A stretch of 64,000 nucleotides of DNA from assembly GCA_035316325.1 (NCBI GenBank), contig DATHJB010000170.1, positions 1 through 64,000 of the forward strand, read 5' to 3'. Every line of letters starts with the position of its first letter. Position 1 is the first letter of the stretch. The notes under the pieces were generated by a model. The model had not been told where the DNA came from. It was given only the letters and a program-made list of their open reading frames with translations, and did no database searches. The translations under genes were made by a program, and so were the position numbers. The DNA comes from Acidimicrobiales bacterium (lineage in GTDB: Bacteria > Actinomycetota > Acidimicrobiia > Acidimicrobiales > VFJN01). Shown one piece after another: positions 1 to 7,764 of the stretch.

Positions 1-178
1 GGGTAGGCACCACCGAGATCGCGCAGATACGCGACGCCGCCGTCTCCGTGAAGCGGGGCGACATGCGCTGGGGCGGTGGCTTCGGCGTCGAAGCCGAAGC
101 CACCGCCCCAGCGCATGTCGCCCCGCTTCACGGAGACGGCGGCGTCGCGTATCTGCGCGATCTCGGTGGTGCCTACCC
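1..178. repeat. 178-bp near-perfect palindrome at the window edge
   Basis: Bases 1-86 are the exact reverse complement of bases 93-178, with a 6-base centre (GTCGAA, 87-92). The left arm begins at base 1, so the true element may extend further left. The arms lie inside the reading frame of the truncated gene on the minus strand, so the left arm repeats part of that coding sequence in the opposite orientation. A fold-back join at a contig end is the simplest explanation. A real hairpin cannot be excluded from this window. Confidence 0.9.
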
Positions 179-299
179 GGGCGGGCGGATCGGTCGGCGC
201 TATCGAGTCGAGCCCGTCGATCGACGCGATCGACGGCAGCGCGGCTGCTCCCACGATGAACGTTCGGCGCTCCACAGCGTCTACCCCTTCGATTCCCAC
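1..299 (-). CDS. Truncated XRE-regulator-like protein (C-terminal-type region)
   Basis: An open frame runs from a GTG at 299 towards the window edge without a stop. The start is supported by a GGGGAGG Shine-Dalgarno at 309-315, 9 nt upstream; a second GTG lies at 275. The product begins MGIEGVDAVERRTFI and later reads VGTTEIAQIRDAA and RWGGG. This resembles the region after the helix-turn-helix in the large actinobacterial XRE regulator family, whose members usually carry VERRTFL-like and IR...GGG motifs. No HTH is visible, so this would be a short form or a piece. Only 93-299 is likely native sequence, because from base 92 to the edge the frame reads through the opposite arm of the palindrome. 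The family assignment is tentative. Confidence 0.4.
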   Translation of the reverse strand, partial: MGIEGVDAVERRTFIVGAAALPSIASIDGLDSIAPTDPPARVGTTEIAQIRDAAVSVKRGDMRWGGGFGFDAEATAPAHVAPLHGDGGVAYLRDLGGAY

Positions 300-498
300 A
301 TCACTGAACCTCCCCTGTGATGTGTGGACGATCATCGTGCCACAGGCTTAACCGGTCCTTACCCGGCGTTGAGGCCACAATGTGCGGCGAAATAGCGACA
401 TTTTCGGAATATGGCCGCACTCCGAGCCCCTCGGGCCGCGGAGTGTGGTCATCGCCCACTCGGTGGCGATGGGAGACTCGGGGACAGTGACGTCGATC

Positions 499-2193
499 AT
501 GAAGAAGGACCGGAACCGGGGCCCGAACCGCCGCGGCGGATCGCTCGGTTTCGGGCCGCGCTCGCTGCACCTCGAGCGCGACGATCGGCGGCCGGACCGG
601 CGCACCCGCTTCCGTCGCCTGCGCCGGCTCGACTTCGGGGCGGTGTTCGCCTGGGTGCTCGGCGTCGGCACGATCGTGCTGGTGCTGGTGCTCGGCTACA
701 AGGGCACGCGCGTCCACGTCGACCAGGCGGGCCTCGACGACGACAGCGCCCTCAACGCCCTCAGCGTCGCCGCGCTCGACGTGCGCATCACCTTCGAGTC
801 GACCGACGAGGCCAAGGAGTCGCAGCTCCGCTTCGACGGCGAGCCCGTCGAGGAGCCGGAGATCGAGGGCAAGGTCCTGCGCTGGAAGCCGCCCGCCGAC
901 CTGGAGGAGGGTGGCCATCGGCTGGAGCTGGAGGTGCCCCGGGCCCTGCTGAGCAACGCCCAGTTCCGCTGGGACTTCACGCTCGACACCACCCCGCCCA
1001 CGATCGAGGCGCCGCCGGTGGTCGAGGCCGTCGACATCGACCAGCCCGCCGAGGTGGCCGGCAAGGTGGAGGAAGGGGCGACGCTGCGGGTGGGCGGCCG
1101 CCGCGCGGAGGTGGCCGACGACGGCGCCTTCTCCGTGTCGTTCCCCCAGCCGCCGGCCGGAGCGGTGGTGTTCGAAGCGGTCGACGCCGCCGGCAACCGG
1201 GCCACCACCAGCGTCGTCGTGCCGGTCACCTACCCCGCCGTGCGCTCCGTCCACGTCACCGCGGCGGCCTGGAGCGAGCCGGCCCTGCGGAACCGCGTCC
1301 TGCAGCTGATCGACGAGAAGCGCATCGACGCCGTGCAACTCGACCTCAAGGACGAGACCGGCGTCGTCGGCTTCGACACCGACGTGCCGCTCGCCCACCA
1401 GATCGGCGCCGTCACCGAGTACTACGACCTCGACGCGGCCGTCGCCGCCATCACCGACCGCGGCGCCCGGGTGGTCGGCCGGGTGGCGGCCTTCAAGGAC
1501 CCCAAGCTGGCCCAGGCGGCGTGGGCGGCGGGCCGGCGGGAGCAGGTGATCCAGGCGCCGGGGGGCGGTCCGTACAACGAGCCCGGCCAGTTCACGAACT
1601 TCGCCAACGCCGAGGTGCAGCGCTACAACCTCGACGTCGCCCTCGACGCCGTCGAGCGGGGCGTGCACGACATCGTGTGGGACGAGGTTCGCCGTCCGGG
1701 CGACGATCCCACCAACGTGGTCGTGCCCGGGGTGCAGGGCTCGGCCAGCGAGGCGCTGGTCGGCTTCCTCGCCGGCGCCCACACGGAGCTGCGCCGGCGG
1801 GGTGCCTACCAGGGGGTCGGGGTGCTGGGCCTGTCGGTCGACCGGGGCGACCTCGTCGACCAGGACGTGGCCCAGATGGCCCGCCACGTCGACTACGTGG
1901 TGCCCACCATCCACCCCGCCTACTGGGGCAACGGCGAGTTCGGCGTCGCCAACCCCGTCCGCCAGCCCGGCGACCTGGTGGCCCGGGTCGTCAGCCGCTT
2001 CGGCGAGGTGACCCAGAACAGCGGTGCCCGGTTCGTCCCGTCGCTGCAGGACTTCAGCGCCCGCGGCATCGGCTACGGCGACGCCGAGATCCGCGCCCAG
2101 ATCGACGCGGCGCGCGCCGCGGGCGCGGTCGGCTTCGTCCTCTGGGACCCCTCGGTCACCTACACGGCGAGCGCTCTGGACCCCCGCCCCTGA
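499..2193 (+). CDS. Membrane-anchored DUF4015 putative glycoside hydrolase
   Basis: The product is about 564 aa. A basic N-terminus is followed by one transmembrane segment (VLGVGTIVLVLVLG, about residues 55-70), then an extracytoplasmic Ig-like region containing DTTPPTIEAP. The C-terminal half is a TIM-barrel-like domain of the DUF4015/GHL type, with AVQLDLKDETG, GRVAAFKD, NEPGQFTNF, IVWDEVRRPGDD, YVVPTIHPAYW and GFVLWDPS. This family is thought to act on extracellular polysaccharide, but its substrate is not established. The start is uncertain: ATG 499 (MKKDRNRG) gives a sensible positive-inside anchor, and ATG 469 is also in frame. It converges on the ferritin-like gene, with a 17-bp stem hairpin between them. 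Confidence 0.72.
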   Translation: MKKDRNRGPNRRGGSLGFGPRSLHLERDDRRPDRRTRFRRLRRLDFGAVFAWVLGVGTIVLVLVLGYKGTRVHVDQAGLDDDSALNALSVAALDVRITFESTDEAKESQLRFDGEPVEEPEIEGKVLRWKPPADLEEGGHRLELEVPRALLSNAQFRWDFTLDTTPPTIEAPPVVEAVDIDQPAEVAGKVEEGATLRVGGRRAEVADDGAFSVSFPQPPAGAVVFEAVDAAGNRATTSVVVPVTYPAVRSVHVTAAAWSEPALRNRVLQLIDEKRIDAVQLDLKDETGVVGFDTDVPLAHQIGAVTEYYDLDAAVAAITDRGARVVGRVAAFKDPKLAQAAWAAGRREQVIQAPGGGPYNEPGQFTNFANAEVQRYNLDVALDAVERGVHDIVWDEVRRPGDDPTNVVVPGVQGSASEALVGFLAGAHTELRRRGAYQGVGVLGLSVDRGDLVDQDVAQMARHVDYVVPTIHPAYWGNGEFGVANPVRQPGDLVARVVSRFGEVTQNSGARFVPSLQDFSARGIGYGDAEIRAQIDAARAAGAVGFVLWDPSVTYTASALDPRP

Positions 2194-2246
2194 CCGAAAC
2201 TTCGACAGAGTTGGTTGCTATGGCGCCATCTCTGTCGAAGTTTCGG
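2194..2246. terminator. Bidirectional hairpin between convergent genes (hairpin 1)
   Basis: A perfect 17-bp stem pairs 2194-2210 (CCGAAACTTCGACAGAG) with 2230-2246 around a 19-nt loop that holds the palindrome ATGGCGCCAT. There is no U-tract. It sits directly after the DUF4015 stop and directly before the stop of the minus-strand ferritin gene, as expected for a shared I-shaped terminator. Its arm sequence is closely related to the hairpin at 17211-17261. Confidence 0.7.
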
Positions 2247-2248
2247 GT

Positions 2249-2788
2249 TCAGGCGGTCGGCTCCAGGTCGGCGAGGAGGTTGAGGAGGTCGTCGGCGTGC
2301 TCCTCCTCGACGGCCAGGATGTCCTCCATGAGGCGGCGGGTCGTCGGGTCCTTGTCGCCGAGCCACTGCACGATCTCGGCGTACGACTCGATGGCGATGC
2401 GCTCCGCCACCAGGTCCTCCTTGATCATGCCGACGAGGGTGTCGCCCTCGACGTACTCGGCGTGGGAGCGGTCCTCGATGCCGATCGGCGAGAAGTTCGG
2501 CTCGCCCTGCAGCTGCACGATGCGCAGGGCGATGCGGTCGGCGTGGCCCAGCTCCTCGTTGGCGTGCTGCAGGAACTCGTCGGCCACCGGCCCGGCGGCG
2601 ATGCCGTCGGCCATGAAGTAGTGGCGCTTGTAGCGCAGCACGCACACGATCTCGGTGGCCAGCGCCTCGTTGAGCACCTCGATCACCTGCTTGCGGTCGG
2701 CCCCGTAGGCGTCGGTGATCGGCCCCTCGTCCATCTTCGCCCGCGCGCGCTCGCGGATGGTCTTGATGTCGGTCAGAAAGCTGGACAT
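2249..2788 (-). CDS. Ferritin-like / bacterioferritin-type diiron protein
   Basis: The product is 179 aa, about the length of a ferritin four-helix bundle. Likely diiron ligands are visible in order: E in NEALATEIVCVLRY, ELGHAD (ExxH), the helix DLVAERIAIESY and EEEHADDL (ExxH). The family oxidises and stores iron or protects DNA from peroxide in the cytosol; which role applies here is not decidable. The start ATG at 2788 is preceded at 6 nt by TAAGTT (2795-2800), consistent with a leaderless message. The gene is divergent from the sigR-like gene, so both may respond to oxidative stress, but that link is inference from position. Confidence 0.75.
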   Translation of the reverse strand: MSSFLTDIKTIRERARAKMDEGPITDAYGADRKQVIEVLNEALATEIVCVLRYKRHYFMADGIAAGPVADEFLQHANEELGHADRIALRIVQLQGEPNFSPIGIEDRSHAEYVEGDTLVGMIKEDLVAERIAIESYAEIVQWLGDKDPTTRRLMEDILAVEEEHADDLLNLLADLEPTA

Positions 2789-2794
2789 GTAGCG

Positions 2795-2800
2795 AACTTA
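2795..2800 (-). promoter_or_regulatory. -10 box (TAAGTT) of ferritin-like gene
   Basis: TANNNT box 6 nt upstream of the ATG on the minus strand, with no Shine-Dalgarno between. Leaderless promoter candidate; no clear -35 seen. Confidence 0.45.
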
Positions 2801-2867
2801 CCCCTGTCCCTCCACACCTAGGCGGAGTAGTGACGGGCCCATGTCAACGAGCCTCAATACGAGCCGA

Positions 2868-2873
2868 TAGCGT
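2868..2873 (+). promoter_or_regulatory. -10 box (TAGCGT) of the sigR-like gene
   Basis: TANNNT box 9 nt upstream of ATG 2883. A SigR-type autoregulatory promoter (GGAAT-N16-18-GTT) was looked for in 2789-2882 and not found. Confidence 0.4.
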
Positions 2874-2882
2874 CTCGTTCAT

Positions 2883-3467
2883 ATGGCCGATCGGGCACGG
2901 TTCACCGACCAGACGATGGATTTGATGCCGTCGCTGTACTCGGCGGCCCTGCGCATGACGCGCAACCGCGCCGACGCCGAGGACCTCGTCCAGGAGACCT
3001 ACCTGCGGGCCTACCGGGGCTTCAACGGCTTCGAGGAGGGCACCAACCTCAAGGCCTGGCTGTACCGGATCCTCACGAACACGTACATCAACTCGTACCG
3101 AGCCAAGAAGCGCCGCCCCGACGAGACCGAGCTCGACGACGTGGAGGACCTCTACCTCTACCACCGCATCGGCGGGCTCGAGGCCGCGATGGCCGGTCGC
3201 AGCGCCGAGGACGAGCTGCTCGACCGCTTCACCGAGTCCGAGGTGAAGGAGGCCGTCGAGGAGCTGCCGGAGAACTTCCGCATGGCCGTTCTACTTGCGG
3301 ACGTCGAGGGCTTCTCGTACAAAGAGATCGCGGAGATACTCGATATTCCGATCGGGACCGTCATGAGTCGGTTGCACCGGGGAAGAAAGGCGCTCCAGAA
3401 GCGGTTGTACGAGTTCGCCGTGGAGCGGAACCTCACCGACGCCGATCCCACGAATGCTCATGTCTGA
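2883..3467 (+). CDS. sigR: ECF sigma factor, SigR/SigH (RpoE) type
   Basis: The product is 194 aa. Region 2 spans about residues 10-80 ([19 protein letters not shown], with the conserved W of [13 protein letters not shown]). Region 4 lies at about residues 125-180 ([20 protein letters not shown], then [21 protein letters not shown]). It directs RNA polymerase to stress promoters. The downstream gene overlaps it and encodes a ZAS-domain anti-sigma factor, which is the arrangement of the actinobacterial SigR-RsrA and SigH-RshA disulfide-stress systems, so membership is inferred from both sequence and context. The partner would hold it inactive in reducing conditions. Confidence 0.88.
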   Translation: MADRARFTDQTMDLMPSLYSAALRMTRNRADAEDLVQETYLRAYRGFNGFEEGTNLKAWLYRILTNTYINSYRAKKRRPDETELDDVEDLYLYHRIGGLEAAMAGRSAEDELLDRFTESEVKEAVEELPENFRMAVLLADVEGFSYKEIAEILDIPIGTVMSRLHRGRKALQKRLYEFAVERNLTDADPTNAHV

Positions 3468-3699
3468 CTGCAAAGACGCACTCCATCAGCTCTTCGACTT
3501 CCTCGACGGCGAGCTGACCACAGACAAGAAGGCCGCGATCCAGCACCACCTGGACACGTGCCAGCCCTGCGCCGAGCCCTACGACTTCGAGGCCGAGCTG
3601 CGGCTCGTCATCCGCAAGAAGTGCGCGGAGGCCGTGCCCGAGTCGCTCATGGCGAAGATCCGCAAGGCCATCGAGGCGGAGCCGGTCCCGCCCCAATAG
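3460..3699 (+). CDS. rsrA: Redox-sensing anti-sigma factor, RsrA/RshA type
   Basis: The product is about 79 aa and starts inside the sigma gene (overlap of 8 nt from ATG 3460, or 14 nt from ATG 3454), so translation is coupled. It shows the ZAS zinc motif H30-x3-C34-x2-C37 (HHLDTCQPC) plus C4 and C55. In the family, zinc release and a disulfide between the N-terminal Cys and a motif Cys free the sigma factor; C4 and C37 are positioned for that here. The helical C-terminal part ([12 protein letters not shown]) is typical. It acts in the cytosol. Confidence 0.85.
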   Translation: MSDCKDALHQLFDFLDGELTTDKKAAIQHHLDTCQPCAEPYDFEAELRLVIRKKCAEAVPESLMAKIRKAIEAEPVPPQ

Positions 3700-3707
3700 G
3701 CGCGGCC

Positions 3708-4532
3708 TCAGTAGGCGCCGCGGCTGGTGAGCACCGCCAGCGGCGTCTTCACCAGGATCTTCACGTCGAGCCAGAACGTCCAGCTGTCGACGTAGTCGCG
3801 GTCGATCCCCACCCGCTCGGGGTAGCCCACGCCCGACCGGCCGTTCACCTGCCAGGCCCCGGTGAGCCCGGGCTTCACGGCCATGTAGGCGTCGCCGTCC
3901 TCGCCATAGCGCTCCAGCTCGCTGGGGACGATCGGCCGGGGTCCCACCAGGCTCATGTCGCCGCGCAGCACGTTGAGCAGCTGCGGCAGCTCGTCGAGGC
4001 TCGCCCGGCGCAGGAAGCGGCCCATCGGCGTGACCCGGCTGTCCATCGACGGCGGCAGCTTGAAGTCGTTGTCGACGTACTGCTGCCACAGCTCCGGGTC
4101 GCTGCGGAGCATGGCGTCGGCGTCGCGGTGCATGGTGCGGAACTTGAGCATCCCGAACGTGCGGCCGCCGCGCCCGACGCGCTGGTGGACGAAGAACGCC
4201 GGCCGGCCCGACGTCACCACGACGATGCCGGCGATCAGCAGGCCGACGACGCACATGAACGGGAGCGCGGCCAGCACGACGACGAGATCGAGCGCGCGCT
4301 TGGCACGTGACCTGCCCGGGCGGCTCGTCGGCGCCGTCCGAGGATCCCGCCGATCGAGCGTCGGGGCGTCCGCCTGTGGCCCGTCGCCGGTCGCAGAAGG
4401 ATCCCAGGCGCGCGGCACAGCGCGCTCGTCAGTCGCCGTCGAGGCCGGCGTGCTGCCCGTCCCAGCCCGCGGTTCAATGGCGCGGCTGTCGCCGGAGTGC
4501 TCCATCTGCCTGTCGCCCCCAGTCTTCCCCAT
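3708..4532 (-). CDS. Bacterial sugar transferase (undecaprenyl-phosphate glycosyl-1-phosphate transferase)
   Basis: The product is 274 aa. The first 75 residues are low-complexity and polar. A basic stretch and one hydrophobic hairpin follow (LDLVVVLAALPFMCVVGLL), then the catalytic domain of the WcaJ/PglC-like monotopic family with FVHQRVGRGG, MLKFRTM, LRRASLDELPQL, GDMSLVGPRP, VKPGLTGAWQVNGRS and RDYVDSWTFWLDVKIL. It would load a hexose-1-phosphate onto undecaprenyl phosphate to start exopolysaccharide or glycan assembly. No other polysaccharide genes are adjacent. The start is uncertain because only a weak upstream signal is seen. It converges on rsrA with an 8-nt gap. Confidence 0.82.
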   Translation of the reverse strand: MGKTGGDRQMEHSGDSRAIEPRAGTGSTPASTATDERAVPRAWDPSATGDGPQADAPTLDRRDPRTAPTSRPGRSRAKRALDLVVVLAALPFMCVVGLLIAGIVVVTSGRPAFFVHQRVGRGGRTFGMLKFRTMHRDADAMLRSDPELWQQYVDNDFKLPPSMDSRVTPMGRFLRRASLDELPQLLNVLRGDMSLVGPRPIVPSELERYGEDGDAYMAVKPGLTGAWQVNGRSGVGYPERVGIDRDYVDSWTFWLDVKILVKTPLAVLTSRGAY

Positions 4533-4686
4533 CTAGGTCGACGGACCCATCGCCTACCGGGCGGAAAGTTAGCAGCGCGTTAGCGCGACTGCGCCGGCGT
4601 CGAAAGCCCGCGGAAATTGGGCCAAAACTGCGACTACTCAGAGGGGGCGCGGGAATACGGAGAATCGTCCCCGTGTTGGGTCGAAC

Positions 4687-4875
4687 ATGGAGGAGCGCGC
4701 TCTATCGGGGGAAAGGGTCATCAGCGCTTCGAGCCAGTCTCGGACGTTTCCGCACGGCCGGGTCTGCTCCGAAGACGGTTGCCGGACCCGTCTCTCGATC
4801 TACAACGAGAGCGAGTACTGCTCGCTGCACCACCGCGCGGTCACGCCGCGCACACGGGGACGCAAGATCGCGTAG
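4687..4875 (+). CDS. Small Cys/His-motif protein
   Basis: The product is 62 aa. Its core holds C-x4-C-x12-C-x2-H (VCSEDGC, then LSIYNESEYC, then SLHH), which looks like a small zinc-binding knuckle. I recognise the C..GC.T.LS.YN pattern as recurring in small actinobacterial proteins but cannot give a function. The tail is basic (RTRGRKIA), which would suit nucleic-acid or protein binding. No strong Shine-Dalgarno precedes ATG 4687. Confidence 0.55.
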   Translation: MEERALSGERVISASSQSRTFPHGRVCSEDGCRTRLSIYNESEYCSLHHRAVTPRTRGRKIA

Positions 4876-4930
4876 CCGGGGAACGAAAGGTGCAGGGGGG
4901 AGTTCGCGGACCGCCACGCGGTCCCCTACC

Positions 4931-5074
4931 ATGCGCGGCATGCTTGCCGTGATCTGGCACTTCTGGCTCGGGGTCGCCTTGGCGGCCGGAGCCATCCTGA
5001 CCGTGGTCATGATGGTCGCCGGCTACTTCAGGACGGTGGAATCCCAGCGCTACCCCTCCCGGAAGCAGCGCTAG
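4931..5074 (+). CDS. Small single-pass membrane protein
   Basis: The product is 47 aa (MRGMLAVIWHFW...). It is almost entirely one transmembrane helix, about residues 5-28, followed by a short basic tail (SQRYPSRKQR), so it is probably inserted with the tail in the cytosol. A second ATG is at 4940. It ends 3 nt before the DUF2342 gene, which suggests co-transcription. The function is unknown. Confidence 0.5.
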   Translation: MRGMLAVIWHFWLGVALAAGAILTVVMMVAGYFRTVESQRYPSRKQR

Positions 5075-5077
5075 CAG

Positions 5078-6166
5078 ATGGCCGGGCCGGTCGACTGGGG
5101 GATGGCCGAGCGGGTCGCGATCCGGGTCGCCGGTCGGGAGCCGCTGGCGGCGTCCTACCACTACGACCGCCTGACGTCCGACTTCGCCGAGGTCACCACC
5201 GAGGCCGAGGAGCTGGTGGCCGAGGCCACCGGGCTGCGCTCCGCCGGCGGTCCCGCCCGCGCCCGGGTGGTGGGCCGCGACGGCTGGGTCCGCGCCAACC
5301 TCGCCAGCTTCGAACGGTTGCTGCGGCCCTTCACCGAGCGACTGGCCGAGCGGCTCGACACCCACACGGGCATCCGCGCCGTGCCCGCGCAGGTCGCGCG
5401 CCGCACCGCGGGCCTCGAGGTGGGCGTGCTGCTGGGCTGGATGTCCACCCGGGTGCTGGGCCAGTACGACCTCCTGATCATCGAGGACGAGAGCCCCGAG
5501 GACCAGGACGTCGTCTACTACGTGGGCCCCAACGTGCTGGCGCTGGAGAAGCGCTTCGGCTTCCCGCCCCGGGAGTTCCGGCTGTGGCTGGCGCTCCACG
5601 AGGTCACCCACCGGGCCCAGTTCACCGGCATCCCCTGGCTGCGGGAGCACTTCCTGTCGCTGGTGGAGAAGTCGCTCGACGCCGTCGACCCCGACCCGAA
5701 GCGCTTCATCGACGCGCTGGGCCGGGTGATCGACGAGGTGCGCGCCGGCCGCAGCCCGCTCGACGAGGGCGGCATCGCCTCGCTGTTGGCCGGGCCGGAG
5801 CAGCGCGAGCTGTTCGGCCGCATCGGCGGGATGATGAGCCTGCTCGAGGGCCACGGCGACGTGACGATGGACCGGGCCGGCGAGGGCCGGGTGCCCTCGG
5901 CGCCGCGGTTCTCGCGGGCGCTGCGGGACCGGCGCCAGCAGGCCGGCGGCATGGCCAAGGTCGCCCAGCGCCTGCTGGGCATCGAGGCGAAGATGAACCA
6001 GTACCGGCAGGGCGAGGCCTTCATCGCCTACGTGGAGGCCCACGGCGGGCCGGACGCCCTGGAGGCCGCCTGGCGCGGTCCCGAGTGGCTCCCCACCCTC
6101 GCCGAGATCCGCGCCCCCCAGGAGTGGCTCGACCGTGTGCGCCTCTCCGAAGAGCTCGTCGGCTGA
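5078..6166 (+). CDS. DUF2342 zincin-like metalloprotein (F420-biosynthesis-associated family)
   Basis: The product is 362 aa. It carries the zinc-protease-like helix LALHEVTHRAQF (HExxH, about residues 174-178) followed by GIPWLREHF, as in the Zincin_2/DUF2342 family of actinobacteria. The family is annotated as associated with coenzyme F420 producers; its substrate is unknown and peptidase activity is inferred from the motif only. The start ATG lies 3 nt after the preceding small membrane gene. A 46-nt palindrome separates it from tilS. Confidence 0.8.
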   Translation: MAGPVDWGMAERVAIRVAGREPLAASYHYDRLTSDFAEVTTEAEELVAEATGLRSAGGPARARVVGRDGWVRANLASFERLLRPFTERLAERLDTHTGIRAVPAQVARRTAGLEVGVLLGWMSTRVLGQYDLLIIEDESPEDQDVVYYVGPNVLALEKRFGFPPREFRLWLALHEVTHRAQFTGIPWLREHFLSLVEKSLDAVDPDPKRFIDALGRVIDEVRAGRSPLDEGGIASLLAGPEQRELFGRIGGMMSLLEGHGDVTMDRAGEGRVPSAPRFSRALRDRRQQAGGMAKVAQRLLGIEAKMNQYRQGEAFIAYVEAHGGPDALEAAWRGPEWLPTLAEIRAPQEWLDRVRLSEELVG

Positions 6167-6179
6167 CGAGCCGTCCCCT

Positions 6180-6225
6180 TTCTGTCTTCGCTGAGCACGT
6201 CATGACGTACTCAGCGAAGACAGAA
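6180..6225. terminator. 46-nt palindromic hairpin between the zincin gene and tilS (hairpin 4)
   Basis: Bases 6180-6195 pair perfectly with 6210-6225 (16 bp). The centre ACGTCATGACGT (6197-6208) is itself a palindrome, so the element is symmetric apart from one mismatched pair. There is no U-tract. It probably ends the upstream transcript or acts as an operator; it contains the first ATG of the tilS frame. Confidence 0.6.
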
Positions 6226-7074
6226 GCGCTGTTGACCCGCTGCACGTTCCCGTCAGCGGGCACGGCGGTCGACGTGGCGGTATCGGGCGGGGCCGACTCC
6301 CTGGCGCTGCTGGTGCTGGCGGTCGAGGCGGGCTGCGTCGTCACCGCCCACCACGTCGACCACGGGTTGCGTCCCGGCTCCGCCGACGAGGCGACGCTCG
6401 TGCAGGCGGCGGCGGAGCGGTTCGGGGCAGGGTCCGAGGCACACCGGGTCGACGTCGAGCCGGGGCCGAACCTGGAGGCGCGGGCACGGGCGGCCCGCTA
6501 CGCCATGCTGCCCGAGGGGGTGCTCACCGGCCACACCGCCGACGACCAGGCGGAGACGGTGCTGCTGAACCTGCTGCGGGGCGCCGGTCTCGACGGTCTG
6601 GCGGGGATGGCGCCGGAACGCCGTCCGCTGCGGCGGCTGCGCCGGGCCGAGACCGTCGAGCTGTGCCGGTCGCTCGGCCTGGAGCCCTTCCACGATCCCT
6701 CCAACGACGACCCGGCGTTCCGTCGCAACCGGGTCCGCCACGAGGTGCTGCCGCTCCTGTCCGACGTCGCCGGCCGTGACGTCGTCCCGATCCTCGCCCG
6801 TCAGGCCGACCTCCTCCGCGACGACGCCGAGCTGCTCGACGCCCTCGCCGCCGACGTCACCGAGATCCGCGACGCGCCGGTCGCCCTGGCCCGCCGCTCG
6901 ATCCGGCGGTGGCTCCGCGAGGCGGGGGGTCCGGAGCGGCACCCGCCGGACGCCGCGACGGTCGCCCGGGTGCTGGCCGTGGCCCGTGGTGAGTCCGTCG
7001 GGTGCGACGTGGGCGGCGGGTGGCGGGTGGTCCGCTCGAAGAACCGGTTGACGCTGCAACAACCCTCTGACTGA
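6202..7074 (+). CDS. tilS: tRNA(Ile)-lysidine synthase TilS
   Basis: The product is about 290 aa. It has the PP-loop SGGADS near residues 28-33, then HVDHGLRPGS, GHTADDQAET, LLRGAGLDGLAGM, and DPSNDDPAFRRNRVRHEVLPLL. It converts C34 of tRNA-Ile(CAU) to lysidine using ATP and lysine, so AUA is read as isoleucine. It is shorter than enterobacterial TilS and lacks a clear C-terminal domain, which is common in actinobacteria. The start is doubtful: ATG 6202 sits at the centre of the palindrome, and TTG 6232 (LTRCTFP) is an in-frame alternative. hpt follows, as in many actinobacteria. Confidence 0.85.
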   Translation: MTYSAKTEALLTRCTFPSAGTAVDVAVSGGADSLALLVLAVEAGCVVTAHHVDHGLRPGSADEATLVQAAAERFGAGSEAHRVDVEPGPNLEARARAARYAMLPEGVLTGHTADDQAETVLLNLLRGAGLDGLAGMAPERRPLRRLRRAETVELCRSLGLEPFHDPSNDDPAFRRNRVRHEVLPLLSDVAGRDVVPILARQADLLRDDAELLDALAADVTEIRDAPVALARRSIRRWLREAGGPERHPPDAATVARVLAVARGESVGCDVGGGWRVVRSKNRLTLQQPSD

Positions 7075-7121
7075 GACCGCTACCCCGTTCCAACCACCCC
7101 GCCGCCGCCCCAAGCGGTCTC
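7073..7121 (+). terminator. Possible 9-bp stem after tilS
   Basis: GAGACCGCT (7073-7081) pairs with AGCGGTCTC (7113-7121) across a 31-nt loop. The right arm belongs to repeat copy A, and the left arm is absent at the other two copies, so this may be coincidental. Confidence 0.3.
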
Positions 7122-7139
7122 GGGCTTCGCCGAGGCCAT
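7091..7139 (+). repeat. Promoter-linked repeat, copy A (upstream of hpt)
   Basis: This copy shares with copies B (44915-44964) and C (47984-48031, minus) a CAACCACCCCGCC block, a CCGCCCCAAGCGGTCTCGG block, a 4-6 nt variable spacer and GCCGAGGC. Exactly 3 nt after GCCGAGGC comes a TANNNT box (TACTCT, 7140-7145), and hpt starts 8 nt later. CTCGG and CCGAG form a short stem. Confidence 0.8.
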
Positions 7140-7145
7140 TACTCT
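7140..7145 (+). promoter_or_regulatory. -10 box (TACTCT) of hpt
   Basis: TANNNT box 8 nt upstream of ATG 7154, directly following repeat copy A. Leaderless promoter candidate. Confidence 0.5.
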
Positions 7146-7153
7146 CTACCGCC

Positions 7154-7717
7154 ATGCCGCCCTCGTCGCCGCCGCCAGAGCATCACTTCGACGACCCGAA
7201 GCTCGGCCCCGTCGTGGTGTCGTCGGCCCAGATCGCCGAGCGCATCAAGGTCATGGGCGCCGAGATCACCAAGGACTACGAGGGCCGGTCGCCGCTGTTC
7301 GTCTGCGTCCTCAAGGGCGCCTTCATCTTCCTCGCCGACCTGGTGCGCGAGGTGCACCTGCCGGTGGAGGTCGACTTCATGGCGGTGTCGTCGTACGGGG
7401 CGTCCACCAAGTCGTCCGGCGTCGTCCGCATCGTGAAGGACCTGGAGATGGACCTGCTGGGCCGCGACGTGGTGCTGGTGGAGGACATCGTCGACTCGGG
7501 CCTCACCCTCAACTACCTCTCCAAGAGCCTCCAGGCCCGCGACCCCGCCAGCCTCGAGGTGTGCGCCCTGTTCGTGCGCCAGGGCAACCAGAAGACCGCG
7601 CTGAAGCTGCGCTACGTCGGCTTCGAGATCCCGCCGTCGTTCGTGCTCGGTTACGGGCTCGACGTCGCCGAGCGCTTCCGGAACCTTCCGTACGTCTGCG
7701 AGCACGCTGCGGAGTAG
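7154..7717 (+). CDS. hpt: Hypoxanthine(-guanine) phosphoribosyltransferase
   Basis: The product is 187 aa, the usual length. The PRPP-binding motif VVLVEDIVDSGLTL is at about residues 107-120. LKGAFIFLADL and DFMAVSSYG are typical of bacterial HPRT, and FVLGYGLDVAERFRNLPYV closes the active site. It salvages hypoxanthine and guanine to IMP and GMP in the cytosol. The tilS-hpt-ftsH order is a conserved arrangement. Its own leaderless promoter follows repeat copy A. Confidence 0.93.
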   Translation: MPPSSPPPEHHFDDPKLGPVVVSSAQIAERIKVMGAEITKDYEGRSPLFVCVLKGAFIFLADLVREVHLPVEVDFMAVSSYGASTKSSGVVRIVKDLEMDLLGRDVVLVEDIVDSGLTLNYLSKSLQARDPASLEVCALFVRQGNQKTALKLRYVGFEIPPSFVLGYGLDVAERFRNLPYVCEHAAE

Positions 7718-7764
7718 TTGGGTTGAACCCCGTGGCCGAGGGGTAGTCCGCGGCCGCTCACAGG

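Noticed and set aside
2789-2882. SigR-type autoregulatory promoter (GGAAT-N16-18-GTT) before sigR
   Set aside because: No such pair at the right spacing; only a TANNNT box is present.
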